From NCBI RefSeq assembly GCF_021044685.1, contig NZ_CP088014.1, positions 6,806,001 through 6,870,000 of the forward strand: a stretch of 64,000 nt of DNA, written 5' to 3'. The DNA is from Bradyrhizobium daqingense. Its GTDB lineage: Bacteria > Pseudomonadota > Alphaproteobacteria > Rhizobiales > Xanthobacteraceae. This document shows, piece by piece, positions 28,822 to 37,122 of this stretch (positions within the stretch are counted from its first letter, which is position 1; every line of letters starts with the position of its first letter). The notes under the pieces are model-generated. The model was given only the letters and a program-made list of their open reading frames with translations. It made no database searches and was not told where the DNA came from. The translations under genes were made by a program, and so were the position numbers.

Positions 28822-30282
28822 CTACACCCCCGCCGCGTTGTTCGCAATCACGTTGCGGTAGAAGCTGGCGCTGAGCTTCGGGGTGCGGACCTGTGTGTCG
28901 AAGTTGACGTGATAGAGCCCGAAGCGCTTGCTCAGCCCATAGATCCATTCGAAATTGTCCATCAGGCTCCAGAGGAAATAGCCGCGCACCGGCACGCCTT
29001 CGGCGGTGGCGCGCTGGAGCTGCGCGAGATAGTTGCGCAGGTACATGATGCGATCGGTGTCGTAGATCTTGCCGTCGGGCGTGACGACGTCGTCGCCGGA
29101 CGTGCCGTTCTCGCTGATATAGATCGCGTCCGTCTTCCAGATCCTGGCCGCGAGCTTCGGCACCCAATAGATCGTCTCGGGGCCGACGCGCAGCCAGTCC
29201 GAATTCATGTGCGGGAACGATTTCGGGATCGGCAGCGGCATGAAGCCGGCGCCTTGGTCGGAGGCCACCACGTAGTTCTGCGGCGCGTAGATGTTGAGGC
29301 CGAGGAAATCGACCGGCGAGGAGATGATCTTCAGCTCCGCGTCGGTGTATTTCGGCGCGTTGGGCCCGGCGAATTTGAGGAAGGCGTCGGTATACTGGCC
29401 CGTCATGATGACGTTGAGATAGCCCGCATTCATCTCGCGCAACGCGATCTCCGCGGCGCGGACGTTCTCCGGCGTGTCGATCGCGGGCGCGCAGGCATCG
29501 ATGTTCTCGGCCGGTCCCACCCTCGTGCCCGGGCGGCCATGCGCGCGCACTGCCTGAACCGCGATCCCGTGTGCGAGCGCGCTGTTGTGCCTGACCTGGT
29601 TGACCTCGGCTTGCGGCAGCGTCACGCCCGGCGCGTCGATGCCGATGCCGTAACCGAAATAGACGAAGCGGCCGCTCTCGTTCAGCGTGAATACGTTCTT
29701 GACGCGGTCGGTCAGATGCTCCGCGATATAGGCCGCATAGTCGCCGAAGATCTTGCAGGTCTCGGTCGAGCGCCAGCCGCCGAAACGGTCCTGCAGCGAT
29801 TGCGGCAGGTCCCAATGATAGAGCGTCAGCCACGGCTCGATGCCGTTCTTCAGCAGCTCGTCGACGAGGCGGTTGTAGAAGTCGAGCCCTTTGGGATTGG
29901 GCTTGCCGTCGCCGTCCGGAAACACCCGCGGCCAGGCGACCGAAAAGCGATAGGCCTTGCAACCAAGCGCCTTGATGAGCGCGATGTCCTCCTTGTAGCG
30001 GTGATAGTGCTCATTGGCGCGATCGCCCGTGGTGCCATCCTCGATCTTGCCGGGGATGCGCACGAACTTGTCCCAGATTGAGGCCCCTCGCCCGTCTTCG
30101 TTGACGGCGCCCTCGACCTGATAGGACGAGGTCGCGGTGCCCCAGACGAAGCCAGCCGGAAATCCGCTCCCGCCGCGCGGCGATGCCGGCTTGACCTCGG
30201 CGGCCCCGAGCGGGCTCGCAATCCCGGCTGCGGACAATCCCGCCAGCGTGGTAAACTGGCGGCGCGACACCTTGTCCGACAT
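28822..30282 (-). CDS. Exported GH1 family beta-glucosidase
   Basis: 486 residues. An N-terminal twin-arginine signal (SRRQFTTLAGLSAAG) indicates folded export to the periplasm. The GH1 body starts FPAGFVWGTATSSYQVEGA. The acid/base Glu is in FTLNESG (family usually NEP, here NES) and the nucleophile Glu in YISENGTS. WLTLYHWDLPQSL and GYFLWSLMDNFEW are further GH1 blocks. It hydrolyses beta-glucosides; aromatic glucosides from plants are plausible. The Pro-to-Ser change beside the acid/base is unusual. ATG 30282 has GGAG nine bases upstream. Confidence 0.9.
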   Translation of the reverse strand: MSDKVSRRQFTTLAGLSAAGIASPLGAAEVKPASPRGGSGFPAGFVWGTATSSYQVEGAVNEDGRGASIWDKFVRIPGKIEDGTTGDRANEHYHRYKEDIALIKALGCKAYRFSVAWPRVFPDGDGKPNPKGLDFYNRLVDELLKNGIEPWLTLYHWDLPQSLQDRFGGWRSTETCKIFGDYAAYIAEHLTDRVKNVFTLNESGRFVYFGYGIGIDAPGVTLPQAEVNQVRHNSALAHGIAVQAVRAHGRPGTRVGPAENIDACAPAIDTPENVRAAEIALREMNAGYLNVIMTGQYTDAFLKFAGPNAPKYTDAELKIISSPVDFLGLNIYAPQNYVVASDQGAGFMPLPIPKSFPHMNSDWLRVGPETIYWVPKLAARIWKTDAIYISENGTSGDDVVTPDGKIYDTDRIMYLRNYLAQLQRATAEGVPVRGYFLWSLMDNFEWIYGLSKRFGLYHVNFDTQVRTPKLSASFYRNVIANNAAGV

Positions 30283-30348
30283 TGATGCTGCTCCACTTCT
30301 CTTGGTTCGAGGCACGATCGACAGTTCCAGGGTTTAGAAAGGGCGGTT

Positions 30349-31302
30349 TTAGGGCCGACCTGCTCCGATGGAGCCGACCACAAGGTGCATCAGCCAGGCG
30401 ATGCCGACATCTCTCATCGCCGCCTTGGTCGCGATGGCCCGGATCGTATCCGGTTTGCGCGTGAAAGGCAGCTCGGCGAACACCAGCCCGAAACGGCCGG
30501 CGTGGTGCTCCACCAATCGGCGCGGCAATGCTGCGATCAGATCAGACCCGGAGAGCTGGACCAGCGCCATCATGAAATTGGGAACGGTCAAGGCGATGCG
30601 GCGCTCGAGGCCGCGCTTGGCCAACATCTCATCGACGAAGCCGCGCGGCTCACCGCTGAGCGACACCAGCAGGTGCTGTGATTGCGAGAACAAATTGCGG
30701 GCCGGCGCTTTTGCCTGGGGATGTCCCTTGCGCATGGCCAGCACGAAATCCTCATCGTACAGCCTGCGCGCCTCGAACCGGGGTGAGACCGCCGGCAGCG
30801 GCAGCATTGCGATGTCGAGCTCGCGTCTTTCGAGCATGTCGAGGCTTTGCTGCCAGGGCTCTCCGACCGCGCTGCCGCGCGGTGCAGGCATCAGGTGGAT
30901 CAGGCCGATGTCGATATCGGGCGCCACAGTCGCGATCGATCGCAACAGCTGAACGGATGTCGAGACCAGGACGGCATCGGGAGCGCCGATCGTGAAGCGG
31001 CGGCTGCTTTTCGCAGGATCGAACGGTGCAGCCGAACCGATCACCTGCTCGATGCGTGCGATGATCTCTGCCACGGGCTCGCCAAGCTCCAAGGCCCGCG
31101 CCGTCGGAACGACGCCTTTCGGTGTCCGCAGAAACAGCGGATCGTTCAGCAACAGACGGAGCCGGCCCAGCGCATGGCTGACGGCCGACGGTGTCAGGCT
31201 CAGCCGCGCGGCTGCCCGCGCGACATGACGTTCCTCCAGAACCACGCGGAAGAGCACGAGGAGATTGAGGTCGATCCTGGAGAGATCAATTTGGTTCAGC
31301 AT
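30349..31302 (-). CDS. LysR-type transcriptional regulator
   Basis: 317 residues. The N-terminal winged helix has LDLNLLVLFRVVLEERHVARAAARLSLTPSAVSHALGRLR-type spacing (residues about 10-50), followed by an effector domain. Of the NodD/SyrM-like branch by its LSRIDLNLLVLF start. It diverges from the gene at 31383 with an 80-base gap, so that gene is a likely target; no clear T-N11-A box was singled out. It may instead control the beta-glucosidase downstream. Confidence 0.9.
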   Translation of the reverse strand: MLNQIDLSRIDLNLLVLFRVVLEERHVARAAARLSLTPSAVSHALGRLRLLLNDPLFLRTPKGVVPTARALELGEPVAEIIARIEQVIGSAAPFDPAKSSRRFTIGAPDAVLVSTSVQLLRSIATVAPDIDIGLIHLMPAPRGSAVGEPWQQSLDMLERRELDIAMLPLPAVSPRFEARRLYDEDFVLAMRKGHPQAKAPARNLFSQSQHLLVSLSGEPRGFVDEMLAKRGLERRIALTVPNFMMALVQLSGSDLIAALPRRLVEHHAGRFGLVFAELPFTRKPDTIRAIATKAAMRDVGIAWLMHLVVGSIGAGRP

Positions 31303-31382
31303 ATTGCTGAAATCATAGCGCTGGATTCATCGGGATCAAGGCTTCATGGATAGGCCTTCGCCTTGCGATCAGGAGCCGTGAC

Positions 31383-31958
31383 ATGACTGAGACACCGCCG
31401 GGAGTGAACAAATCGCCGAACTTGCAGGACAAGATGTCGCGGCGCGCGATGATGGCCGCCACGGCTGCAATGCCGCTGTCCGTTCAGCTTTCGGCCCACG
31501 CGGCCGCCGAGAACGACGCGACAGCCGGCCTCATCGAACGCGCCCGCGAGAAGAACGCAGCCTTCATGCGCGGCGATATGGATCGCTGGCTCCAGCTTGT
31601 CCGCATCGCGCCGGATTTCACGTTGATGCAGCCGTTCGGCGGGCCCGCCAGTCGCGGATTCGAGGCCAGCCCCAAGCGCCTGGCCGACCTGTCGCGATAC
31701 TTCAGGGAAGGCCAAACGGAGCTGGAGGTTGCGCAGACCTACGCATCGGACGCGCTCGTCGTTCTCGTCATGATCGAACGCCAGCGGGCGGAGGTGGGCG
31801 GTTTGGCGGCTCAGGACTGGTCGCTGCGCGTGACCGAAATCTACCGCAAGGATGGCATCGATTGGCAGCTCGTGCACCGTCACGCGGATCCGCTGGTGCG
31901 ACGCATCACCTTGCAACAGGCGGCGCTACTCGCCCGGGGCTGGCCGGAGGAGAAGTAG
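31383..31958 (+). CDS. Exported SnoaL/NTF2-like protein
   Basis: 191 residues. A twin-arginine-like leader (MSRRAMMAATAAMPLSVQLSA) precedes a domain with REKNAAFMRGDMDRWLQL, APDFTLMQPFGG and a C-terminal WQLVHRHADPL, the pattern of SnoaL-like/DUF4440 cone folds. The role could be ligand binding or a small hydrolase; no catalytic residues were identified. It is transcribed divergently from the LysR gene, with AGGAGCCGTGAC before the ATG. Confidence 0.72.
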   Translation: MTETPPGVNKSPNLQDKMSRRAMMAATAAMPLSVQLSAHAAAENDATAGLIERAREKNAAFMRGDMDRWLQLVRIAPDFTLMQPFGGPASRGFEASPKRLADLSRYFREGQTELEVAQTYASDALVVLVMIERQRAEVGGLAAQDWSLRVTEIYRKDGIDWQLVHRHADPLVRRITLQQAALLARGWPEEK

Positions 31959-32029
31959 GGATGTCATTCGCGTCCCTCGAGCAGCCGCCCGACCGCCTCG
32001 GAATGCCAGCGCTTTCAGAGAGACATGTC

Positions 32030-32440
32030 TCAGCGCGAGCGCTTCGGCAATTTCGGAAGCTTGTCGGGATTGAACGCCGGTATCTGGCCAGCTGGTTCGG
32101 GTGCCGGGGGCTGCTTCTGTTCCGTCCGGATCAGCGTTCCCTGGAGGATCATCCCCGGCACTTGCGCGGCGGTCGCCGTATAGGTCGCAATCCTGTCGGG
32201 ACAGTGTCCTTCGATGTTCAGCGTGAGCTCATCGTCGTTGCCGAAGACCGTCGCGCGTCCGTCGGTATGACGCCTCGTCGACACGGTGGCGGTGAAGCGG
32301 TCTCCATCGATCTGGCAGGAGCCATGATACGTCATCAGGCTGTCGCGGCCCCAGATCTGCCCGTCGGCCACGTGGACGATGCCGGTCCCCTGATCGAGTG
32401 GCGTCTTGTACCAGGCCGCGTAAGTGCCGTCCTTCAGCAT
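32030..32440 (-). CDS. GrlR-like small protein
   Basis: 136 residues. The N-terminal MLKDGTYAAWYKTPLDQGTG and the central TYHGSCQIDGDRFTATVSTRRHT follow the beta-barrel pattern of GrlR-type proteins found repeatedly in Bradyrhizobium. The C-terminal 30 residues are Pro/Lys-rich. GrlR itself represses type III secretion in enteric pathogens, but here no such genes are near and the role is unknown. ATG 32440 is chosen because ACGGAG lies nine bases upstream. Confidence 0.65.
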   Translation of the reverse strand: MLKDGTYAAWYKTPLDQGTGIVHVADGQIWGRDSLMTYHGSCQIDGDRFTATVSTRRHTDGRATVFGNDDELTLNIEGHCPDRIATYTATAAQVPGMILQGTLIRTEQKQPPAPEPAGQIPAFNPDKLPKLPKRSR

Positions 32441-32501
32441 GGGAGCCATCTCCGTTGGTGTTCCCAAGGAGGTAATCCGCACCATCAGCGCTAAAAAAGC
32501 G

Positions 32502-32669
32502 TTAATCGCGCGGCCCGTGCCAATCCGGTAAGTCCCTGCGCAGTTCGGCTTCAAGCTCCTCGATGATGCTGTGAAGCAGACACGCGGCGAGCGGATCCGT
32601 CACTTCCCGCTCCAGATGCCTGTAGCGTGCGATCTGAAATTCCTGTTCTTTCAATTGGCGCTCTGTCAT
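32502..32669 (-). CDS. Small helical protein
   Basis: 55 residues starting MTERQLKEQEFQIARYRHLE, probably two helices, acidic and basic residues alternating. ATG 32669 is used. It resembles a small conserved Bradyrhizobium family by memory, but no function is known. Confidence 0.55.
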   Translation of the reverse strand: MTERQLKEQEFQIARYRHLEREVTDPLAACLLHSIIEELEAELRRDLPDWHGPRD

Positions 32670-32755
32670 CGGACGGGCCCTCCGACGAACTGACGCGGAG
32701 GCGGCCAAGTCGTTTCGTTAAAATTTTCCGATCATTTGCGATGGTTTCTGGTCGG

Positions 32756-32875
32756 TTAAGGGCGATGAAGCAACCGTCGCTGTCCGCCCTGCACGCCTCC
32801 GCAGACGATAATCCGAAGCAACAGTGGAGCGATCACCGGCGGCACGATCGATTTCGAGATGCGAACACGCGGCAT
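32756..32875 (-). CDS. Possible very small membrane peptide
   Basis: 39 codons with GCAGGAGC eight bases before the ATG at 32875. Residues 8-26 (KSIVPPVIAPLLLRIIVCG) are hydrophobic. Evidence is limited to the ribosome site and hydrophobicity; it may be chance. The flanking 32670-33134 stretch holds nothing else recognisable. Confidence 0.25.
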   Translation of the reverse strand: MPRVRISKSIVPPVIAPLLLRIIVCGGVQGGQRRLLHRP

Positions 32876-33134
32876 CGAATGCTCCTGCAAGGCCTTCCGC
32901 GGGAGCGCATTGTGACCCTCAGTCACCGGTCGAAGCCGTCGAGATGTGCGGTGATGAAGCAACGCTGCGCTCGTGCTCAGCCAATAGCTAGCGCAAAATG
33001 CCGCGGGCGACGGACCCCGCCGTGACACCTTCCTTAACTGGCGGGTCACGATAGAGCTGGCTATTGCCGTGCAAAGGGCGCATGGTCGCGACAGCCAGCA
33101 TCGGTTGGGACTTCACTTGCGAAAGGCAGCGTGC

Positions 33135-33401
33135 ATGACCATCCGCTCGCGGCGAGAGACCGTCCACTTCAAGCATCCGTTCCGCATCCGCGGCATCGAG
33201 CGCGTCTTCCCGGCTGGCTCCTATGAGGTCGTCACAGACGAAGAGTCGATCGAGGGGCTGACCTTCTCCGCCTATCGCCGCATTGCTACAATGGTCACCG
33301 TTCCCGCCGAAGGCTCCTGCGGCGCCACGGAGATGCTGTCGATCGGCTCGATCGATCTTGCAAACGCGCAAGCTGCGGACGCGAGCACGGCCCATGACTG
33401 A
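33135..33401 (+). CDS. Small conserved protein
   Basis: 88 residues. ETVHFKHPFRIRGIERVFPAGSYEVVTDEE at the start suggests a compact beta structure; the C-terminus ends in an Ala/Asp-rich tail. The pattern recurs in Bradyrhizobium genomes. It overlaps the next gene by eight bases, indicating co-translation. Function unknown. Confidence 0.65.
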   Translation: MTIRSRRETVHFKHPFRIRGIERVFPAGSYEVVTDEESIEGLTFSAYRRIATMVTVPAEGSCGATEMLSIGSIDLANAQAADASTAHD

Positions 33402-33690
33402 TCACCCGGTCGATCTCGACAGACATCGCGGCATGGCCGCGCAGAAGGCAACCGACCTGCGCCGCGCATTGGCTGACGTCGAAGCCAACCTCCGCGAGCT
33501 GCGCGCGCGCGAGGCCGACCTCGAAAGCCGCATGATGACGGTGCCTGCCGCATCATGGCCGGAGGCGGCAGTGAAAGCGCGCCATCTGCTCAACCTCTAT
33601 GCTGCAAGTCTGCCGGCCGAGGATACGCGCCATCGCGCACTGGTGGCGGCCCTGTTCGACGATTTCGCCCGGCTGTCGGGGGACAGCTGA
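33394..33690 (+). CDS. Small coiled-coil protein
   Basis: 98 residues. Residues 12-45 (GMAAQKATDLRRALADVEAN and onward) form a probable coiled coil with Arg/Glu heptads. The C-terminal part is helical (EDTRHRALVAALFDDFARL). It overlaps the upstream small gene. No family recognised. Confidence 0.6.
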   Translation: MTDHPVDLDRHRGMAAQKATDLRRALADVEANLRELRAREADLESRMMTVPAASWPEAAVKARHLLNLYAASLPAEDTRHRALVAALFDDFARLSGDS

Positions 33691-33819
33691 GGCGAACGAC
33701 GGCCGCCTGCATCCTCGGCACATGCCCTGCTCGGCGCGAGCGCGAAGCGGGCGGCCCGTCGCGGCGATGATTGAAGGGGCCCAATCGTGCCGGGTCGCAA
33801 GCACGTAACGGAGCAAGCC

Positions 33820-34098
33820 ATGACACTGACCAGCGGCCGCTTTATCAGCCACGAATACGACCGAATGATCGTCCGGTTCTCGATGCATGACGGCGCCAGG
33901 GAGGTTCCTTGCGCGATCTCCACCTCTGCGATGGACTATCTCGAGCGCGGGCCGCAAGTCAGACCCGAACAGCGCGAAGCCCAGTTCACCCGCCTGCGGG
34001 ATCGCATCGAAGCTCGAGCCGCCAGCAAGTATCGCGCGACGGAGTTCGAAGGTACGCCGCCGGGCATCGTGCTGCGAGGCATCGATTTCAGACCATAG
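33820..34098 (+). CDS. DUF1488-like small protein
   Basis: 92 residues. It begins MTLTSGRFISHEYDRMIVRF and continues with GAREVPCAISTSAMDYLE, in line with DUF1488 proteins that are frequent in rhizobia. ATG 33820 follows ACGGAGCAAGCC. The role is unknown. Confidence 0.65.
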   Translation: MTLTSGRFISHEYDRMIVRFSMHDGAREVPCAISTSAMDYLERGPQVRPEQREAQFTRLRDRIEARAASKYRATEFEGTPPGIVLRGIDFRP

Positions 34099-34129
34099 CT
34101 CGACGACATGCCCGCAACGACTGCGGTCT

Positions 34130-34405
34130 CTAGTCCGCCCGCGCCTTGATCTCCGGCAATGGTGCCTTGCGCTCGAACGGCTTCTTCTTCGGCGGTGCTG
34201 GCAGCAACCCTTCTCGGATGGCCTGCTTCCGAGCGAGCTTGCGGGCCCGGCGAATGGCCTCGGACTTCTCGCGGGTTTTTCTCTCGGACGGCTTTTCGTA
34301 GGACCGCCTCTGCTTCATCTCGCGGAAGACGCCTTCACGTTGCATCTTCTTCTTGAGAACGCGGAGTGCCTGATCGACGTTGTTGTCTCTGACGAGGACG
34401 TGCAA
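34130..34405 (-). CDS. rpsU: 30S ribosomal protein S21, TTG start
   Basis: 91 residues. LVRDNNVDQALRVLKKKMQR and GVFREMKQRRSYEKPSERK are the S21 signature, with a longer Lys/Pro-rich C-terminal tail. The family start aligns with a TTG at 34405 preceded by AAGGAG at a good distance; no ATG in frame gives a correct N-terminus. S21 joins the 30S subunit late and supports initiation. It diverges from the cold-shock gene, a neighbourhood seen in other alphaproteobacteria. Confidence 0.9.
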   Translation of the reverse strand: MHVLVRDNNVDQALRVLKKKMQREGVFREMKQRRSYEKPSERKTREKSEAIRRARKLARKQAIREGLLPAPPKKKPFERKAPLPEIKARAD

Positions 34406-34833
34406 TTGAGTCTCCTTGCTGATGGCTGCGAATGTGGCACGTCCTGTGGCAGCCAATCCCGCAGGAGCTTCATTCCGACTTTTGAGGATAGTGGCGGCAA
34501 TGTTCGCCGCGGCTGCGCACAAGCCGATCTGCTCGTCACGGCGATGCAGCTTGGTGGCATCAACGTGACCCTCTCGTGCACCGCTGTCAATCGATAACGT
34601 GTCGCCTGTTCAACGAGGCGCGCGAAGCGATCGGAACACCTGGACGGTGGCCGCCGAAACAAATTGGCTTGCCACCTTGCAAAATCGCGAATGTGCTATA
34701 TGTTGAGTTTGTTCGATTAGCCGCTGTGCCTTGTTGAATGCGCCCTGCGGGCTCCTTTTCCAAAGACATCGACGAAGTTGAAGATGACGCGTGATTGTCA
34801 CGCGGCATGTGCTCGCGCACTTTGGAGAAGAAG
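34406..34833. promoter_or_regulatory. Divergent rpsU/cold-shock intergenic region
   Basis: About 430 bases with no credible gene. Part of it likely forms the long 5' leader typical of cold-shock mRNAs; TTGAGTTTGTTCGATTAG-rich sequence near 34700 is AT-rich and may include the promoter. No element was resolved with certainty. Confidence 0.45.
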
Positions 34834-35043
34834 ATGACGACAGGTACTGTGAAGTGGTTCAACGGCCAGAAGGGCTTCGGTTTCATTCAGCCGAGCGACG
34901 GTAGCAATGATGTGTTCGTTCACATCAGCGCTGTAGAACGCGCTGGTCTGACGGGTCTCGGTGAGGGCCAAAAGGTCAATTTCGAGATCAAGACCGACAA
35001 AATGCGAGGCAAAGTCAGCGCCGAGAATCTCTCGCTGGCTTGA
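34834..35043 (+). CDS. cspA: Cold-shock protein (CspA family)
   Basis: 69 residues. The RNA-binding motifs GTVKWFNGQKGFGFIQ (RNP1) and DVFVHISAVE (RNP2) are intact. It is a single-stranded nucleic-acid chaperone. ATG 34834 follows TGGAGAAGAAG. Two hairpins follow the stop. Confidence 0.95.
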   Translation: MTTGTVKWFNGQKGFGFIQPSDGSNDVFVHISAVERAGLTGLGEGQKVNFEIKTDKMRGKVSAENLSLA

Positions 35044-35052
35044 TATCGTGGT

Positions 35053-35112
35053 ACCGTTTCACGGATGTACTGAAACGGTTCCCCTGCCCGCTCGATCTTC
35101 GGATTGAGCGGG
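35053..35112 (+). terminator. Two tandem hairpins after the cold-shock gene
   Basis: The first is a perfect nine-base stem ACCGTTTCA / TGAAACGGT. The second has an 11-base stem CCCGCTCGATC / GATTGAGCGGG with one G-T type mismatch, closed by a C(TTCG)G tetraloop and followed by TTTCGT. The second probably terminates the transcript. Confidence 0.6.
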
Positions 35113-35140
35113 TTTCGTCCGTGGCGGAGGCCCGCGAGCA

Positions 35141-35383
35141 ATGAGCGCCAGGAAATCGGCAGAGCCGTCGCCCGAGAGCATCGCACGTTCCGACCGCAAG
35201 CGCTTGGCTGCTGAAGAGGGCGCGCGCGCTTTGGCCGAGGTCGAGCGCCGGGCTGTCCAGATCCGCAACAACATGGCGCGGCTTCGCGAGGCGCGCGAGG
35301 CCAGGGAAGCAGCCGACGAGGCCGCTCGCATTGCTTTGCCAACGCCGATGCCGAAGCAGCGTTCAAAGAAGCGGGCGCAATAG
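35141..35383 (+). CDS. Small basic coiled-coil protein
   Basis: 80 residues with Ala/Arg/Glu heptads (ARALAEVERRAVQIRNNMAR) and a Lys/Arg tail QRSKKRAQ. It is probably helical along its length. It has GGCGGAGG before the ATG. It may be cotranscribed by readthrough from the cold-shock gene. No family recognised. Confidence 0.55.
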   Translation: MSARKSAEPSPESIARSDRKRLAAEEGARALAEVERRAVQIRNNMARLREAREAREAADEAARIALPTPMPKQRSKKRAQ

Positions 35384-35443
35384 TCGCTCTCAACGCTGCC
35401 GCCGACCCTGAAGGGGCCGATCACATGCCGGAGAGAGCAGATC

Positions 35444-35656
35444 GTGCCTAGACTCAAGCCGGACCACGGAACCATCACTTTCTTTCTCGCGTCGGGCGCA
35501 AATCGGCAGATGTGCCGACTTGCCACCACGTTCAACACGCAAAAGCAGGCGTTCAGCTATCTCCAGAAGCACCGGACGGAGTTCGAGCGCATCGCGCGGG
35601 CGCGCCTGGCTTCAGGAGAACTCGAAGACGGAATTGTCGTGCTTTCGATGCTCTAG
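35444..35656 (+). CDS. Small conserved protein, GTG start
   Basis: 70 residues. TITFFLASGANRQMCRLATT and TQKQAFSYLQKHRTEFERIA suggest a beta strand pair followed by a helix. GTG 35444 has GAGAGAGC upstream. Function unknown. Confidence 0.5.
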   Translation: MPRLKPDHGTITFFLASGANRQMCRLATTFNTQKQAFSYLQKHRTEFERIARARLASGELEDGIVVLSML

Positions 35657-35744
35657 CCGAGCATGATCCTGAACAGCGCAGCGGTCTCGAGGAAAGATGA
35701 CGCTCACATCGTAACCGGCGCGATGACGTTGCGCGCCAATTTCA

Positions 35745-36000
35745 TCAATTGCTTGGCAGAGCTCTTTCACCAACGAAAATTGCACTGAAGACGAGGCCGA
35801 TCGCGTCCCGGACCTGAATGGTCAATCCGTCGCTGCTCGTGAAGGCATCGAGCTCCCTGGTGATGTCCGCAAGAGAAAGCTGATGTCCGCAAGAGAAGCG
35901 CCGCCTCGATCTCCGCGGCCCTTCGGCCGGCCAAGCTCAGCCCCTCTTCGTCGATTACGAGCGACTCCCCGTCCCAGATATCGAAATAGAAGCGCGGCAC
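35745..36000 (-). pseudogene. Frameshifted DUF6894-type gene
   Basis: From GTG 36000 the frame gives MPRFYFDIWDGESLVIDEEG and onward through AAEIEAA, a typical DUF6894 N-terminus. The family-like C-terminal half (LSLADITRELDAFTSSDG, then LTIQVRDAIG) is in a different frame starting at 35879 and ending at the TGA at 35745. The shift is explained by a tandem 19/20-base duplication at 35861-35899. The unshifted frame continues to 35767 with an unrelated tail, so a 77-residue altered protein might still be made. This could also be an assembly error. Confidence 0.75.
35861..35899. repeat. Tandem 20/19-base duplication inside the DUF6894-type gene
   Basis: TGATGTCCGCAAGAGAAAGC is followed directly by TGATGTCCGCAAGAGAAGC, which differs by one missing A. 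The net insertion is 19 bases, not a multiple of three. Confidence 0.9.
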
Positions 36001-36186
36001 CTAAGATGCCTTGTCGGGCTTGCCGCGGCGCTCGGCTTCCCTGGCCAACCTTTCGGCTTTCAACCGTTCCCGATTTGCGTGGAAGGTCTGTTGCGCTTGC
36101 TCGTAATCGGTCGGCGGCTTCTTCGCGATCGGCTTGAACAAGTCATGGGCCTCCTTGGCGGCCCGTGTTTGGGATTGCTGTCTCAT
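36001..36186 (-). CDS. Small charged protein
   Basis: 61 residues, highly charged and probably helical (TFHANRERLKAERLAREAER), without cysteines or hydrophobic segments. A strong AAGGAGTGGACC precedes the ATG, which supports translation. It ends immediately before the frameshifted DUF6894-type gene (TAG then GTG), so the two are one operon. No known family. Confidence 0.6.
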   Translation of the reverse strand: MRQQSQTRAAKEAHDLFKPIAKKPPTDYEQAQQTFHANRERLKAERLAREAERRGKPDKAS

Positions 36187-36243
36187 GGTCCACTCCTTCT
36201 TTCTCTGCGATGTATCTGGTGTCGGCCGGCTCTCACCGCCGCG

Positions 36244-36579
36244 TTAGGTTTTTGACCGGCTCGTTGTACCGGGTCGGTCCTTGCGCAAACGGTCGAACTC
36301 CTCGGGTCCATTGAGCAGATCCTGCTTGCGAGCGATCCGGGCATCTTCCGTCGTGGCCTTGTCGCCCATGCCATCGATGGCATCGCCAGCCATCTTGCGC
36401 GCGCGCAGCTTCTGCTGATCACGACGGTCGTGTGCAGTGAGGCCCAGCTCGATGAGGCGACCAATCGCCTCAGGTAGGGAAGTGCCATTGTTCTGAGCCA
36501 TCCACGCCTCGATGGCCTTCAGCAGGGACGCCGAAGGCCGAAAGCTTACAGCTGGCGCGAGGCTGGAACGCTTACTCAT
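36244..36579 (-). CDS. Small protein with possible ribbon-helix-helix domain
   Basis: 111 residues. SLAPAVSFRPSASLLKAIEA followed by NNGTSLPEAIGRLIELGL has the strand-helix-helix pattern of ribbon-helix-helix regulators; the rest is charged and helical. ATG 36579 has AGGTGAGCCCA ahead. DNA binding is inferred only from the pattern. Confidence 0.55.
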   Translation of the reverse strand: MSKRSSLAPAVSFRPSASLLKAIEAWMAQNNGTSLPEAIGRLIELGLTAHDRRDQQKLRARKMAGDAIDGMGDKATTEDARIARKQDLLNGPEEFDRLRKDRPGTTSRSKT

Positions 36580-36785
36580 TGGGCTCACCTGGTTTGCTGC
36601 CACCGCAGCAACGCGCCCATCGGCAGAAGATGCAAGACCAACGGGCGATCGTCCGAACCGTTCCTAAGACTTGGAAGCCATTGGCCATTCAGAAAGCGGC
36701 GTAGGTCGGAGCCGCATCGCCGGAAACGAGGAAGCACGGCTGCGCCTTGGAGCGCAGCGCCATTGGGAAGCTTGCCCCTCGAGTC

Positions 36786-36998
36786 TCAGGGCTTCGCGGG
36801 CTTTTGATCCCAGGGACGCTTGCCGTCCGCGTCACGATCCCAAGGTCGCGTTGTGGGTGCGCTCTTTTCGGCCTCGACCGCCTTCTCCCGGTCAGCCTTA
36901 ACCTGTTCACGATCGGTCAGAGGCGGCTTCTGCGGGGAACCGACTTGAGCGAGCGCCGGAACTGCTGTGACCAGCGCAACCACAAGGATTTTCATCAT
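36786..36998 (-). CDS. Small exported charged protein
   Basis: 70 residues. A signal peptide MMKILVVALVTAVPALAQ is followed by a hydrophilic tail with two WD repeats (TTRPWDRDADGKRPWDQ). It would reside in the periplasm. No family recognised. Confidence 0.55.
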   Translation of the reverse strand: MMKILVVALVTAVPALAQVGSPQKPPLTDREQVKADREKAVEAEKSAPTTRPWDRDADGKRPWDQKPAKP

Positions 36999-37122
36999 CC
37001 CCAAGTCTAGCACTGATATCCGACCGCGTCCGAATTAGTTTGCACGCTCCGGCTTTGCAGCACTTGCTTGACTGTCCCAACGGCTCCGCTGGCTTCCCGC
37101 GCGAAGCGGTCTCAGCTTCGTC

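Noticed and set aside
32466..32473. Perfect AAGGAGGT on the plus strand
   Set aside because: No start codon follows at a usable distance in any frame, so it is probably chance.
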